Assembly (NCBI GenBank): GCA_018697195.1
Contig: CM031879.1
Coordinates: 35,823,408-35,887,407, forward strand
Direction of reading: 5' to 3'
Length of the DNA stretch: 64,000 nt
DNA from: Certhia americana
Lineage: Eukaryota > Chordata > Aves > Passeriformes > Certhiidae
The notes beneath the pieces were generated by a model. The model saw only the letters and a program-made list of their open reading frames with translations, did not search any database and was not told where the DNA came from. Of this stretch, positions 38,201 through 50,589 are shown in pieces; the stretch's first letter is position 1, and each line of letters opens with the position of its first letter. The translations under genes were made by a program, and so were the position numbers.

Positions 38201-41200
38201 AAAGTTCACCTTGATCTGTACTCACTCCTAAAATCATTCAATCGCTGATGTCCCAGGAAGTGACTGGGAAATACAAATATAAGCCAGGACATACTCAATG
38301 AAGGAATGACTGCTCTTTGTTCTCTCTCTGTGTATGTATATATTTTCTGATGGCTGTTTTGGTCATCCATCTGTATAGTAAGGGAGAACATGGACTCCAC
38401 TCTGAGGACATGGAGTCAGGGAAGAGAGCCTCTTCTCTGAGGCTCCTTTTTATAACACAGTGCCATATATCATCACCACTTTCTCATTTCCTAAGTCCCG
38501 TATTCCCCCTGTCAGCACATACAGCCTCTTAGGCAAATCATCCCCCATTCCTTTGGTGGTCTTGCAGAGCTCAGAGCCAAATTGAATTGTTACTTGAGAG
38601 TACAACTACAGTCTTAAAAGCCTGCTTACCCTGAGAAGGCAGAAATGAATTTATTCAGACTTGAACAGAGATAGGCAGTCATTTCTCTGGACGAGGACGA
38701 GGCACAGAGAGGACTAAGGGATCCCTCTACTTAAAGATGACAGTTTTGGATTTTTTTTAGTAGCCACTCTGGAAAACTATTGCACCTTCTCACCCAGAAG
38801 AAAACCCTGGTACCTCCTTCTCTGTTTTTTATATCCCCATGAACCTCCTATTGACAGCAGGATGTAACAGCCTACGTAGACACTGATTAGGTGTTCAGAA
38901 AAATGAAAACCGTGAGTCTAGACTGCAGACTCTTGGATCTGGAAATCAAATGCATGCATGGATGACTCATTCTTATTTTCCAGAAAGAAAACTGTATACT
39001 TCCTCTTAACTAATCTTTATGAGTAAAACCCTTCTCATTGTGTGTTCAGCACATACTATTTGAAAGATCTGGAAATGTGTCATTTATTGGCAGTATATCC
39101 TAGCAATAAAGTATGCACAAATTCGTAAGCACCATCCTCTTAAATGATTTCTGGCCAAATCTCTCTCGGAAATCAGTGAAAAACTTTGACAAGGGACGTA
39201 AAATAAAATATAGTGGATATCAAAGAAAGAAATATTCTTCTCCTTTGGCCTTCTCTGTCTTTTTGACCTAACTTAAAATCAGCCAGTGTGGCATTTATGT
39301 TGTATGTGACTTTGGAGAGGCTACAGTTGTACTGTATTCCTCACACCTCAAACTGACAACAAAAAACATTTTTGCATTTATGAAAAGGTCTCTGAACAAA
39401 TTCTCAATTGCACAGAATTTTTTTTTTTTTTTCAGTCATACTGTCCTGTTTTTATATGTTAGAGAGTTTGGACATCAAGAAGAATATTTTATTATGTCCC
39501 CTTTAAGGGACAAATTGCCAAGCCTGCCTGCCAAGCGTAAGATGCAAACACTGTAAATTTATTGCCTGTTTTCTGGCTCTGGCACCCATCTGCCATGTGG
39601 GCATGGGTATGTCCCTACAATTTATACCTCTCCTTGACTCCTGTACAGCTCACTTGGATAGCAAGCTTTGCAAGGCAGAGTTTCCTGCTCACAATGTGTC
39701 TGCTCCAGATCCCCCATGTTAGCTGGAGGTTAATTAACATAACATGAATGGTGTAAGTAAATAACACATCACAATAATACACTTCACTGTTATTTCAACC
39801 CGCTCCAAACAATCTTAGGTATTATTAGGCCTCCAGGTATTAATTTTTCACTGGTGATAAAATGGAAAATTTGGAGATATATACTCATATCAGCATTTCC
39901 CTACATCATTATAGAGGGTTAATCTCTTGGTATCAGTTTCCATTCTTTCTGGCCTACTGTGATTATTTTTGCTGGAAGATGCCTGCCTCTGTTCCCCTGC
40001 CTTTCTCACAATAAGCCACAGCATGATGTTACTGCAGGGTTTTTGGTTGTCAGTCAAATTATACCACCACAGATGTCCCAGGTTTTTTCTTCTGCGGATG
40101 ATGTAGGCAATAAATGCTTTTTTGCCTCCTGACCGTGATGCTTCTTCTATTATGTTGGAAAGATAATGAGATGATGTCCAGTCTCTGTTAAGGCACTGGT
40201 ATCATATCCATAGATAATGCCTTAAATAGTATAATCCAGTGGCAGTGAAAGCTTTGATTACCAGAAGAGAGGCCTTGAATTAGATACATTGGACAAAGAA
40301 GAAGGAAAAAGTGCATATTACTATTACTAATGATCAGCATATGGTGGTTTTTATTGCTAGGTAAAAAAGGCTGTTACATTTCTACTGGTCAGCATACAAG
40401 GAGCTCCAGTTTCAGCAGCAGATCTGCAGGAAGTAACATCAACATGGTAGAGACCAGATTTAGTTCTTCTTGCTCATCCAAAATGTTCTTATTAATCGAA
40501 AACAGACATATGAGTTTTACTCATCACATTTGATAGGTCAACCGGAATCCAAAAAAAAAACTAAGTCCAAAAACTTGAGAGTGAGATTTAATTTAACAAT
40601 CTTAAGATTTATGCTTTTGAAATAAGGAGAAAATTCTTAAACATGCTTTCTTCTTCCCATAAGCAACTGCTCTGTTTTGTCTGGATTTGCCTTGAAATGA
40701 TAATTTTTTTTATTTTGATATTGCTTTCAGCAGGAGGCTGAATAGACACCACTGCTCTCCATGGGATGCAGAGAAGAAAGGAACTGAAGTCCTCTTTGTG
40801 TTTCAGGTTCTGGTTTGTCTCAGTCCCACAGCACTCCCCACACCCCAGATTGGATATGAGACTTCAAATGGTGATGCATGTCTGAACACAGGAGAGTTTG
40901 GCCACAGCTGATACAGAGATTTGCCAGAAGCAGTGCCGTGGCAGTGGTCGCTGTAACAGGACTGAGCTGCAGGACTTGCCCACCTGCTCTGCCACACTTC
41001 AGCAGCGCAAGAAACTTCATGTGTGTCCAATTCTCTTCAGTGCTTGAGACAAAACAGCTCTTCCTGCTGCTGCCTGAAGGGGCAGATGACATGGTTTGAG
41101 CTATGCTTGTGGGAAGTTATTAAAGCAGTAATGGCTTCTTCAGCTCCACACTCTCTAGGCAGAGGAATTTACCTCAAGGCACATGAGGGACCTGAAGGCA

Positions 41201-43223
41201 CATCTGGAAGCGAAAATGCATCTTCAGAAAAAATTTCTACATTTATTCTCAGAGGAAGGATTTGAGCCACCTCAGAATGTTTCTGGTTTGTTCTACATTT
41301 TTTTGAGGGCGTAATAATTGTAATAAACACTACATAATGTGAATTTTTCCTCTCCCTTCTTTGATGGGGATTAAGCAATGAAAAAGTGGCAATTGCTATT
41401 TCTCTGCATCTTCCTCCAACATTTGCAGTTATTACAATTCGTATCTTCTTTTCACTAGTCCATCAGTTTGAGGTGATGTCTGGAAATGAATAATTATTTT
41501 CTTGCTTTGCATTACCACTGTGTCCTCAGATTTAAGAGGATTCTCTCCCTTTCATGTTTAGATCTGGTATTACATTTTCTGCTTTATTCATCCTTAAAAA
41601 ACCAGAAGACTTTTCCCTCTGCTTTTTAATTTACTTAGGTAAAGCACATTAATTAAACAGTTACATTTGGTTGGTTGAAGGTTTGCACATGATATTTATT
41701 TAGCTTGAGGTTTATCTGGCTGTCAGAATAACTCACTAGAGAGATCATAATTTGATAACAATACTGGTCAACCAACGTGACCTTCAACAGGACCACCTGT
41801 GGTGCACCTTGTGAGCCTGCCTGTGGCACTCATCCCTGCCTTTTCTGGCATGATTTTATATGCTACTGCACCTCAGGCACACAGTATGTAACTTCTGTCA
41901 AGTCTTCAAAACACCAGCAGTGTGATTTCGAAAATGCTGATAAATGTACAAGATATGACTCAAAGATAGCCATGTTACCTCTTCTTCTAAGGTTTCCAGG
42001 ACTGTAAACAAGGGAGGACTGGCACAACCAGACAATCAATTTATGGAACACTAAAAAGGTCAAGATATTGTAATATGCTGTGTTGCACTGAATCTACGGG
42101 ATATTAAAATTCAGATGGTTCATTCCTAGAAAATAATTGCAGTTGTGCAAATACAGAAGCACAGATTTCACTGTGGTGGTAATTACACAAACAAATGGAT
42201 CTACTCCAATTATAGTTCAAGACAAACATTCTCGTGTGATCCTCCTTGGGGTTTTTATATTTGGAGTATTTCCACTTTTGTGGAAATGTAAAAAGTTGTT
42301 CCACTCAAGCAGAATAACTTAACCTGCTAACAGGGATGGAAGTCTTCTTGCCTTCTTTCTCATAAATGAAATGAGGAGGAAACATTAACAGTCAGATCAA
42401 CCTCTGCTAACCTTTTAACTTCAGCTGTTGATATGACAAAGTCAGGAGCCTCTGTTAGAATCTTATTTTCTTTCTCTCCTTTCTGATCCTTAATTTGCAC
42501 TTTCCATTTCAGTTGTTTTGCTGGGATAAGGAATTTTGCCACTATTAGCTTTACTTTGACTAGCCTCTCTTATTTTAACATATAGAGCCCCAGAAATTTA
42601 GCTAGGAACCATTCTGATATATGACCAGGTTTCTGGTCTGTATGACCTTATACCTTCTCTTACAGGCTTTTGAGAAAAATACCACTTTTCTACAGGATGC
42701 AATTTCTAAACCACTGAACATTGCTAGTCTAATTGACCCTAAGTGGTGCAAAACATTTGTTACATCCTTATCAAAATATGGACCTACAGCTACAGCTGAG
42801 GCTGCAGCAGGAACACATGGAGCAGAAATGATATTATATGCATCTTGCAGAAAATACACTTCTCAGTACATCCCTCCTCTCAGTGCTTGCTTATGCTAAG
42901 CACTGAAAGTCACAATCCTCTATACGCAGCAGAACTTAACTATTTAGAAAGGAAATAATTTACCCAGCTAACTCAGACAGAGAATTGAGGCATTACTGCA
43001 GGAGAAATGGGGAAGGTGATGTCTGCCATTTGTCTTCAGTTACAGGAAGAAATAAGTCCTGTCTCAAATTAAAGCAATAGTTGAATGCTTCTTGCATTGC
43101 AACTACAAAGTTGAAAGAGCATTCTGGCAGGAGCTTCTGAGTTAAAATACAGAAGATCAGAAGAGATCCAGGCCATATGAGGACCAAAGAACTGAAAGAT
43201 TAATGAAGGAAGTAAAACCACGT
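35215..43223. other. Long non-coding stretch
   Basis: No coding exon recognised; the longest open frame is 119 codons. Local items are a GGGGCT-TTTTTC-AGCCCC hairpin at 35218-35235, T-rich runs at 35396-35416 and 39419-39432, and an ATGACAC/GTGTCAT inverted repeat (37105-37111 and 37121-37127) in a mildly CpG-bearing patch at 37060-37170. The 40730-41110 block is more GC-rich and open on both strands (up to 90 codons), with no recognisable product. Confidence 0.45.
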
Positions 43224-43228
43224 CCCTG
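43224..43228. repeat. Left 5-bp target-site duplication CCCTG
   Basis: CCCTG lies immediately before the TG end of the LTR and recurs exactly after its CA end. Confidence 0.85.
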
Positions 43229-43935
43229 TGTCATGGGTTGCAGTGCAAAATTTAACCAAAACTCTGTATTCTATCTCCATCTGATGAAGCTGGTGTATGG
43301 GGTGGTGTAATTGTCTGTCAATGGCCAACTGTCAATAAACCTGCTGGGGCAGTTTTCTTATCTCTTACACAACCCAGCCTCCCTCCAGGGAGAGATCTTC
43401 TGCTAATGGGACATTGAGTCTCACTGATAGAATTCCATTATCCCACTGGGAAATGTGCCATCCAGGGGGAAGAGCCAAGTATTCCTACCTAGATAAAAAT
43501 CTGGGAGTTGGAACACCAAGGCAGCCTTTTCCACTGGATTCTCAGAGGAAGACCAGGTCCATCTATCACCACTGGACCTTCAGTGAAAAACTCCACTTTT
43601 CTACAGGAGCATCACTTTAACAGAGCCACATCTGCCACTGGGACTGAAGCCACCATGGAATGGGACTGCCACCAACACCCTGAACCACAGGGTGTCGGGT
43701 TGGATCCTGACTCTGTCAGTGGGTTGGTTTATTTGTTTGTCTTATTGCATGTGTTTTTGTTTTATTGTTTATTTTAGTTCCCCTAAAAAAGAACTGTTAT
43801 TCCTATTCCCATATCTTCATCTGAGAGTCTCTTAATTTCAAAGTTATAATAATTCAAAGGGAGGGGGTTTAAATTCTCCTTTCCAAGGGAGGCTCCTGCC
43901 TTCCTTAGCAGACACCTGTTGTTCAAATTATGACA
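43229..43935 (+). mobile_element. Solo LTR, class III (ERVL-like), plus strand
   Basis: A 707-base element starts TGTCATGGGTTG and ends ATTATGACA, flanked by perfect CCCTG duplications; a 5-bp duplication is usual for ERVL integrases. On the + strand the order is U3, a GATAAAAAT box near 43492-43500, then an R/U5 part with GAACTGTTATTCCTATTCCC, TTAATTTCAAAGTTATAATA and GAGGCTCCTGCCTTCCTTAG, phrases I know from avian ERVL-type LTRs. The open frames at 43414-43777 lie inside the LTR and are not genes. No internal retroviral sequence remains, so this is a solo LTR. Confidence 0.9.
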
Positions 43936-43940
43936 CCCTG
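43936..43940. repeat. Right 5-bp target-site duplication CCCTG
   Basis: Exact copy of the left CCCTG directly after the CA end. Confidence 0.85.
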
Positions 43941-46357
43941 ACACCCCTAGATATTTTCTGATATCCATGGCAGAATTTGACAGAAACATATTTACATCTG
44001 TATGTCTGCCAGGCAGATATCCAGTTTTAGGAAAAAATTCTGTTTGCCTATGAATATGCTGTTTTCAGTAAGAAAACTATGGAAACTAATTTCTAATGTA
44101 TATAAATGCTTCTCTAAACAATACAAAATCATTCTTCAGGAAATCTTTATCAGGAAGCACATCTTTTAAAACATATTTTTACTACTATGTTTGTGATATA
44201 ACTGTTTCACAGTGTTATTTTAATTCAGATAATTTAGCTTTCCTTCTGGTTTATGTTTCGAAGTTTGGGGTCAGTTTTTTTTGGCATTTGGAAGCAAGTC
44301 AACTGGAGAGCATTTTCTGTGCCACCTGAGGTCAAAAGTAACTGCATGGAATCAGAGAGGGCCATTCAGCAGGCAATTTGTATCCCCAGTTGGGTATCCC
44401 TTCGGTTGAATGCAGCTGGTATAAACCATACAGGGTCTGGGGCTAATAGAAGCAGCAGAAATTAAGAAAGTGAATTTTCTATAAAAGCTTGAAGTATAGG
44501 AAAATTTGAACATGATGTTAAAGAAGTCATGCGTTTGGCTCAGGGGACTGCAGTTTATTTCTTCTTCAGTCATATTGCAATTGCTAATACAAGAGGATGT
44601 GTAAATCACTTTTTCCTGCTAATAGTCCGTTTTTAGATACTTATAATAGATTTTTTTGCAGCCATTGTGTGATAAAAAACAAAATTGTTGAAAAATTCAA
44701 CTACATGTGAAAATTGGACTTGGAAAAAATAGTGCTCCTTTACTAGTATTGAAGTTGTGTTCTCTTCTTTGAGTAACTCCAGCTTTAGAGCAGGTACTTG
44801 AAAATTACTAGTGAATTAATCATAGATATGTCCTTCACCATTCTATGGAAACAGCTCCACTTTGAGCCATTTTGGAAGCCTCAGATGCTCTGTGAAGTGC
44901 CTTCTCTATAAACAGCCCAAAGTAAAGGTGCTGAAAACTCTACCTTCACTGAGAAAACCCACTTCAAAACTTGCTCAAACTATTAGGTCTTGGAAAATCA
45001 CGTTTGTCCAGACGCTGCAGGGATGTCTTGCATTTCAGCAGTGCTGTTTTCTGACAGTGTCCCTGTGCGCTTCTGTGCACACACACCTTTGCAGGCAGCC
45101 ACACCTTGCATGATGATCCCCAGCTATGCAGAGATCCAAGTGCAAGGTCAGGCTTTCCTTGCGCCTCTGCTCCAAAGTAGTGTCAGTGTTGGAAATCAGG
45201 GAGGGAGCTTTCCTCTCCTTTGTTCACAGTAACTCCCCATGTGCTAATTAATGATGAATTTTTACTGCCTACACTACTAAGGGACACAGATATGCAAAAA
45301 TTTTGCCTACAGGGCATGATACAGACATTACAAGACTATATTGTGAGTAATGAAGATCAAACATATAATTGAGAAGATGCTCATCAAGTGAACATCCTCC
45401 AACAGGTACACCAAGTTTTATATAAGCTCATTTAGGAGTATGGCTAGGCATAAGTAGCAAAACTAAGTTTGGCAGACAATTTAAATTGTGTTATTTCCTA
45501 ATTGTGGAATTCCTGACTTTGTATTTTTCTTTTTCCATAGATGTGTGTGTGTGCATGTGTGTGTGTACATGTAAACAGGAGATCAGCACACATGATTTGC
45601 TTTCAGTGAGGACTACAGCCTTCTGGGAATTATTCCTTGAACCTTAAGGAAAAAGCTATGGGTCTTGCAGACATCTTGGAGAGGAGAAGGTGATAAGACA
45701 TCACAATATAGCCAGGAGTTCTCCAGAATACAGAAACTATGCCAATATGCTAACAGAAATCTGAAAACTACTGCAGCTACTTTTTGTCCCAAGGCAAAAC
45801 ACATTTTCTTTCTCCTACTTCCATTCCACAGCACACATTCTTGTGAATTTGCCCATTCGCCGTGTTGGACACAAAACAAAACAAAGGGAAGTAATTTTTC
45901 AGGTCACATTGCCATGGGAGGCCATGAGATGTCACTGCTACTTGAAAGCAGAAGTGCTTTAGTCTCAGGTTCATGTGTGTCCTCATAGAAAACATGGACA
46001 TGGCAGTGGATGGTGACTCCAGTATCACACTTTAAAATGGAGCATATTTTCAGTTGGAAAATACAGCCCTTAATCAGTGACAAATGTAATGTCAACAGTG
46101 TTTCAGAAAACTTTATAATAAGTTCCATTTATGGAAAAAAAAAATGCAGAAAATCACCTAAAAGGGCCAACAATGCAGATAAAAGGAGACTGGAAATGAG
46201 GAAAAACCTGGAAGGAGAATGGTGCTTACCAGGTGACTGTGCTTGAACAAAGAAGGGGTACGGCAATCCTAACAACAAACAGATGATCTGAAATGTCTTA
46301 TCTAGTCATTCTCCTGACCGAGACTGGAGTTGTCTGTTCTTGATAGAACTTTCCTAA
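43941..46357. other. Non-coding stretch with a GT run
   Basis: Contains an interrupted (GT)n run at 45541-45570. Open frames reach 107 codons (45665-45988) without recognisable domains. No transposon ends recognised. Confidence 0.5.
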
Positions 46358-46431
46358 TCCCTTCCCTTCCCTTCCCTTCCCTTCCCTTCCCTTCCCTTCC
46401 CTTCCCTTCCCTTCCCTTCCCTTCCCTTCCC
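46358..46431. repeat. (CCCTT)n pentanucleotide repeat, cut by a gap
   Basis: About fourteen CCCTT units run straight into the N run. The complement is AAGGG, a pure purine strand able to form triplex or G-quadruplex structures, which probably explains why the assembly breaks here. The long peptides predicted across this place are artefacts of the repeat and the Ns. Confidence 0.97.
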
Positions 46432-46831
46432 NNNNNNNNNNNNNNNNNNNNNNNNNNNNNNNNNNNNNNNNNNNNNNNNNNNNNNNNNNNNNNNNNNNNN
46501 NNNNNNNNNNNNNNNNNNNNNNNNNNNNNNNNNNNNNNNNNNNNNNNNNNNNNNNNNNNNNNNNNNNNNNNNNNNNNNNNNNNNNNNNNNNNNNNNNNNN
46601 NNNNNNNNNNNNNNNNNNNNNNNNNNNNNNNNNNNNNNNNNNNNNNNNNNNNNNNNNNNNNNNNNNNNNNNNNNNNNNNNNNNNNNNNNNNNNNNNNNNN
46701 NNNNNNNNNNNNNNNNNNNNNNNNNNNNNNNNNNNNNNNNNNNNNNNNNNNNNNNNNNNNNNNNNNNNNNNNNNNNNNNNNNNNNNNNNNNNNNNNNNNN
46801 NNNNNNNNNNNNNNNNNNNNNNNNNNNNNNN
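46432..46831. other. Assembly gap of 400 N
   Basis: Exactly 400 undetermined bases. The round number may be an estimate or a placeholder, so the true length of the CCCTT repeat and any sequence beyond it is unknown. Confidence 0.99.
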
Positions 46832-49800
46832 TCCTGCTGTGCACACTGTCCAGTGAGGATGTGACCTGGAGCTTAAGCTGGTGGCTCTGGAGTTCACCGG
46901 CCCTCTGCACAACCAGCACCTCTGCATCTTCCATCAGTGCTTTCCCTCTCCTGCTGAGGCAGGGAGGGACCAGGGCATCAGGAGCATGGACTCACACTAG
47001 GCTCACAGCTGCCCTATATGTTCACTTGCAAGAAGTTAAATGCCTGAACTTTACCGGGTTATTTTCATCTAAAAGCTTTTTCAGATATTAGAGGTTCAGT
47101 AGTAATTTTGCATTCAGACATGCCAATATATGATGTGTGATTCAAGATTACCATGCTTTTCATGCCAAGTTAAAAAGGTTTTGAATTTTATTTTATATCA
47201 GAAAATACTGAGAATATTCAGAATGACTAAGTTAAGATTTTGAGACAAACTTTAGTATTTGGTGTTTTCAAACTTTTTAACATTGCTGTAGCAGGAAACT
47301 TTTGCTTTAATATAGCGTCCTTTCTGCTATCACTTGACACCAGAGTCATATAAACAGGTTTTTGTCTGAGATGGGCATTTAACAGACAAAAGGTGCTAAT
47401 GTATTTTGACTAGTGATGTTTAAATCATTATGGTTGATAGGAGACTCTTAGTCTTTGTAATGAGGTCATGTGTCATATGGTGATGTAATTTTAAAAGGAC
47501 TGAAAGTCCACAGAGATAATGCATTAGTTTGCCTTTGTAAGGTTGTCATTTTTTGGTCATTCACTTACATAAACTTATGTTAGCTAAGATAATTGATTGT
47601 ATTTAAATACACAAGCCAAGATATTGCAATTTCAAATTACTCTATATCCTGAAATAAATTTAAATAAATTTAATAAATTTAACCTATGTCAATGATACCA
47701 AGATACTTGTTTGTAGCTCATGTAGAAGAAAACTACAATGTAACTAATGTGTTGAATTTCATATATTAAAGGTATAACTATGCAGTTTATTCTAAAGCTC
47801 AGAATCATCTTTTTATTCTTCACCATGCTTTGTTAGTCAAATGTTTCACAACAAAGGGAAAAATAGACAATTATTTAGATATTTTCTATGTAAAACTAAA
47901 AAGCCATTGTAGAAAATTCTTGCTAATAAGTAAACTTTCAAGATATTTCTCTGCTCTGGAATATCACTTCCTACCGTACTAGGGGACAGGTTACTCTATA
48001 GCTGTCAGACACAAGCTCCTGAAACTGCTTGAGGCATAAGACTGAGAAATGGTTGAGCCTTAGAAACAGAAAATATTCTACCCATTTGCAAAACCTTTTA
48101 CGAAAAAGACCAGCAATCACAGAGTAATTACTGGCAAAAAGGAGGAAGAAGCCTTATGCATGCTGCTGTCTGTTTCTGGTACCAGGGTCTGCCCCTTGCA
48201 CTGGCAGTGGCTGAGCAGAGGTGGCTGGACCACCAGGTCTGATCTTCGTGCTGGTGAAATGAAATTACTCCACACCATGGTGAAAAAAGTTATGTTAACA
48301 AAACCATAGTTCTGTCAATATGAACTGCATCTACATTAGAAGCCTCTGCTGGCACATCTCTGCTGGGTAAAAATTACACCTCTAACCCAATTAACCTTTC
48401 AGGGAGAAGACTTGAAGCACAGAGGCTGCTGAGATAACTCACTGCTCTGTGCCTTTCATGCATTGAAAGAAATAACCTCCAGGTTATCCACTCCAGGGAC
48501 TGTCATTTCTGAAAGATGTCGGTCACCTGGGATCTTCACTCATGTATTTGTAATTCTAATTTTAAGACACTCAGCCACTCTCTTGTCTCACAGCTTTAAG
48601 AAAAGGCAGCCTCAGATGTCCCATTATGTTTTATTATGTAAACTATGGTCAAAATCTATCCTTATTTATTTTCAGGAATATTTCAAGTGATGGTGGTATT
48701 TTGGTAGGAATATTTTAAGTTATGATGATATTTGGAAAACTGGATTCCTGGACAATGTGGCTGTCAATTTCTGCCTTTTTGTCAGCCTTTTAAATAATCT
48801 TTCTTTTTTCTTAACACTAAGCTCTCACTAGGCTGCAAGCTGCTGTATATTTTATGCCTCTTGCTTTCTTAAATAGAAATGGCTAGCTGAAATGTCAGGC
48901 ATTATTCAGAATGGGGAAATACCACACAGCTCAGTAGGAGAGGGTTTTTTGTTTCTTTTGCTTATTTTTTACTCCTACATCCAAACATGCCTCCCATAGC
49001 TAATTCCCTCACCTCATGAGGTAGTTTTAGCTGCAGTTGTGCTAACCAGTGCTGGTGAATATTTGTTCAAAATAAAGAGCTGCAAGGCTTGACTGGTTGA
49101 TAGGCTGGAAGAGGAAGGCTTTTTGAAGACCCACAGGTATCATGGGAACCACTTACTGCAAGCCATCTTCCCTAAACCTATGACTTGCAAAGTGTTCTTC
49201 CTCTGGAAAGAATATATTCATATTTTTACTCCAGAAGGGGCTCCTTTTCTTCATAGGGGTTTAAGGCAATCATCTGAAGACCTTTTTTCTCCCACTTTTC
49301 CCCTTTCTTGGGATCTGAAGCACATATAGTGTTAGACTGCAACAACAGAGTAAGGGTGGGGTTTCCCTGTGCTCTGCAGGCAGACATTCTTCAGAGCTGG
49401 AATAACTTAGAAACCTCACTCCTCATCAGCAGAAACTTGTGGAATATATTCTGTAGGGGTGAAGACCCTACCTTTGGGTGGTAGATCCTGAATCAGCTGC
49501 AGAACCCGATGCTGCCAGAGAAGAGAGAGGGCTTGTGGTGAGAAATGGATCACACAGGAATGGGACAGGTCAGAAGAGCATGTGAGGGGTGAAGGTGAGG
49601 AGATAGGTCAGAGTGAAGTGTGGCAAGGGCTGCTAAATTCTGTCCCCCCAAAGGCCAAAGTCTGCACGTGCCTGTGAGTGGCAGCTGTTGGCACAGCTCT
49701 CTCCACAGTTGGGTGTCAAAAGGATCCAGGCTTGCCAGGTTGTCCTGCAGGCCAAGTGCACTTCTCAGAACAGACAGGCTTGACAAGCACTTCTGTTTAT

Positions 49801-50089
49801 GAATAAGGGACACAGGCAGGATGATCTGAGTCTGAACTGTTTGTTGTAATTTTTGAGTCTTTTAGTTGCAATTTAAAAATCGTGATTTCCAGACTGGTGT
49901 GGTTAGGAACTTTTCAACCCTTCCTCAGGCATTTTATACACTTTTTTCCCTTCTTTCTGCCCTCACTGCTCACATTACAAGCTCTCAGAGGCTGGGGCTG
50001 TCTCTTACCCGTTTCTGTGTGCAGCGCTCATTGCAACTGAGCTCTATCGAGGCCTTTGGATCCTGCTGTTACGCCTATAATAATTCATA
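46832..50089. other. Non-coding flank leading to the CpG island
   Basis: After the gap there is AT-rich sequence with an AAATAAATTT tandem (three units, 47652-47680) and open frames of up to 87 codons. From about 49480 the GC content rises towards the island. A TATAATAA at 50076-50083 sits at the island's left edge. Confidence 0.5.
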
Positions 50090-50279
50090 ACGCCCAGGGC
50101 TACGCACAGCAAACGCGTCGCTCCCTCGTCCCCCGTGTCCCTGCGGATGCTCGTATCTCTGCGCACCCGCGGGAAACTTTTGGTTACAAAGGCACACCCA
50201 GCCGGCCCTGGGCGGCGGGGGCAGCGGCGCCCGGAGAGCACGGCCCCTTTAAATTCCAGCTGTGCGGCGGGGGGCAGCA

Positions 50280-50589
50280 CCGCTGGCGGCGCGGGGCTGG
50301 GGCCGGAGCCGCTGCCGGTGCGCGGCGGCGGAGAGCAGCCGGCGGCGGGGAGCGCAGCCCTGCGCCCGGGGAAAGCAGCGGCTCCGGCGCCGCGGTCCCT
50401 CGCGGAGGCGGAGAGGATGAGGATGGCTTCTGGCTTTTTTTTTTGCCTCCTCGCGACGATTTCCATAGTAACCTGATCGAGCGGTGCAATTTCGGAAACT
50501 GGGGTGGCTTTATTATTTTTTTTTTTCCCCTCCCCATTTTTTTCCCCCCCGCTTCATCCCACCGCTCCCCGAGGAGTGCCAGCCGACAG
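50280..50589 (+). other. Candidate first exon, mostly 5' UTR
   Basis: The 3' edge is set by the splice donor GACAG/GTAAGG (exon ends 50589). The 5' edge is a guess about 30 bases downstream of the TTTAAAT box. The exon would contain a 19-codon open frame (MRMASGFFFCLLATISIVT, 50417-50476) ending well before the donor, so translation of the main protein must start in a later exon outside the window. A T-rich then C-rich tract (50512-50550) precedes the donor. I do not recognise the gene. A spliced transcript would confirm or refute the exon. Confidence 0.4.
50417..50476 (+). CDS. Possible upstream ORF, 19 codons
   Basis: ATG at 50417 (a second ATG in frame at 50423), stop TGA at 50474-50476. 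The peptide is hydrophobic in its middle (FFFCLLATISIV), like a signal peptide or a short membrane segment, but closes at 19 residues. The same frame is open upstream to 50135 without a clear reason. If the leader is transcribed this would be a regulatory upstream ORF. A T10 run lies inside it, so a length error there would change the reading. It is speculative that it is translated. Confidence 0.2.
   Translation: MRMASGFFFCLLATISIVT

Noticed and set aside
43414..43777. Two overlapping + open frames
   Set aside because: Both lie inside the ERVL-like LTR, which is non-coding.
46298..47091. Long peptides of 209-253 residues across the gap
   Set aside because: Made of the CCCTT repeat and undetermined bases; not genes.
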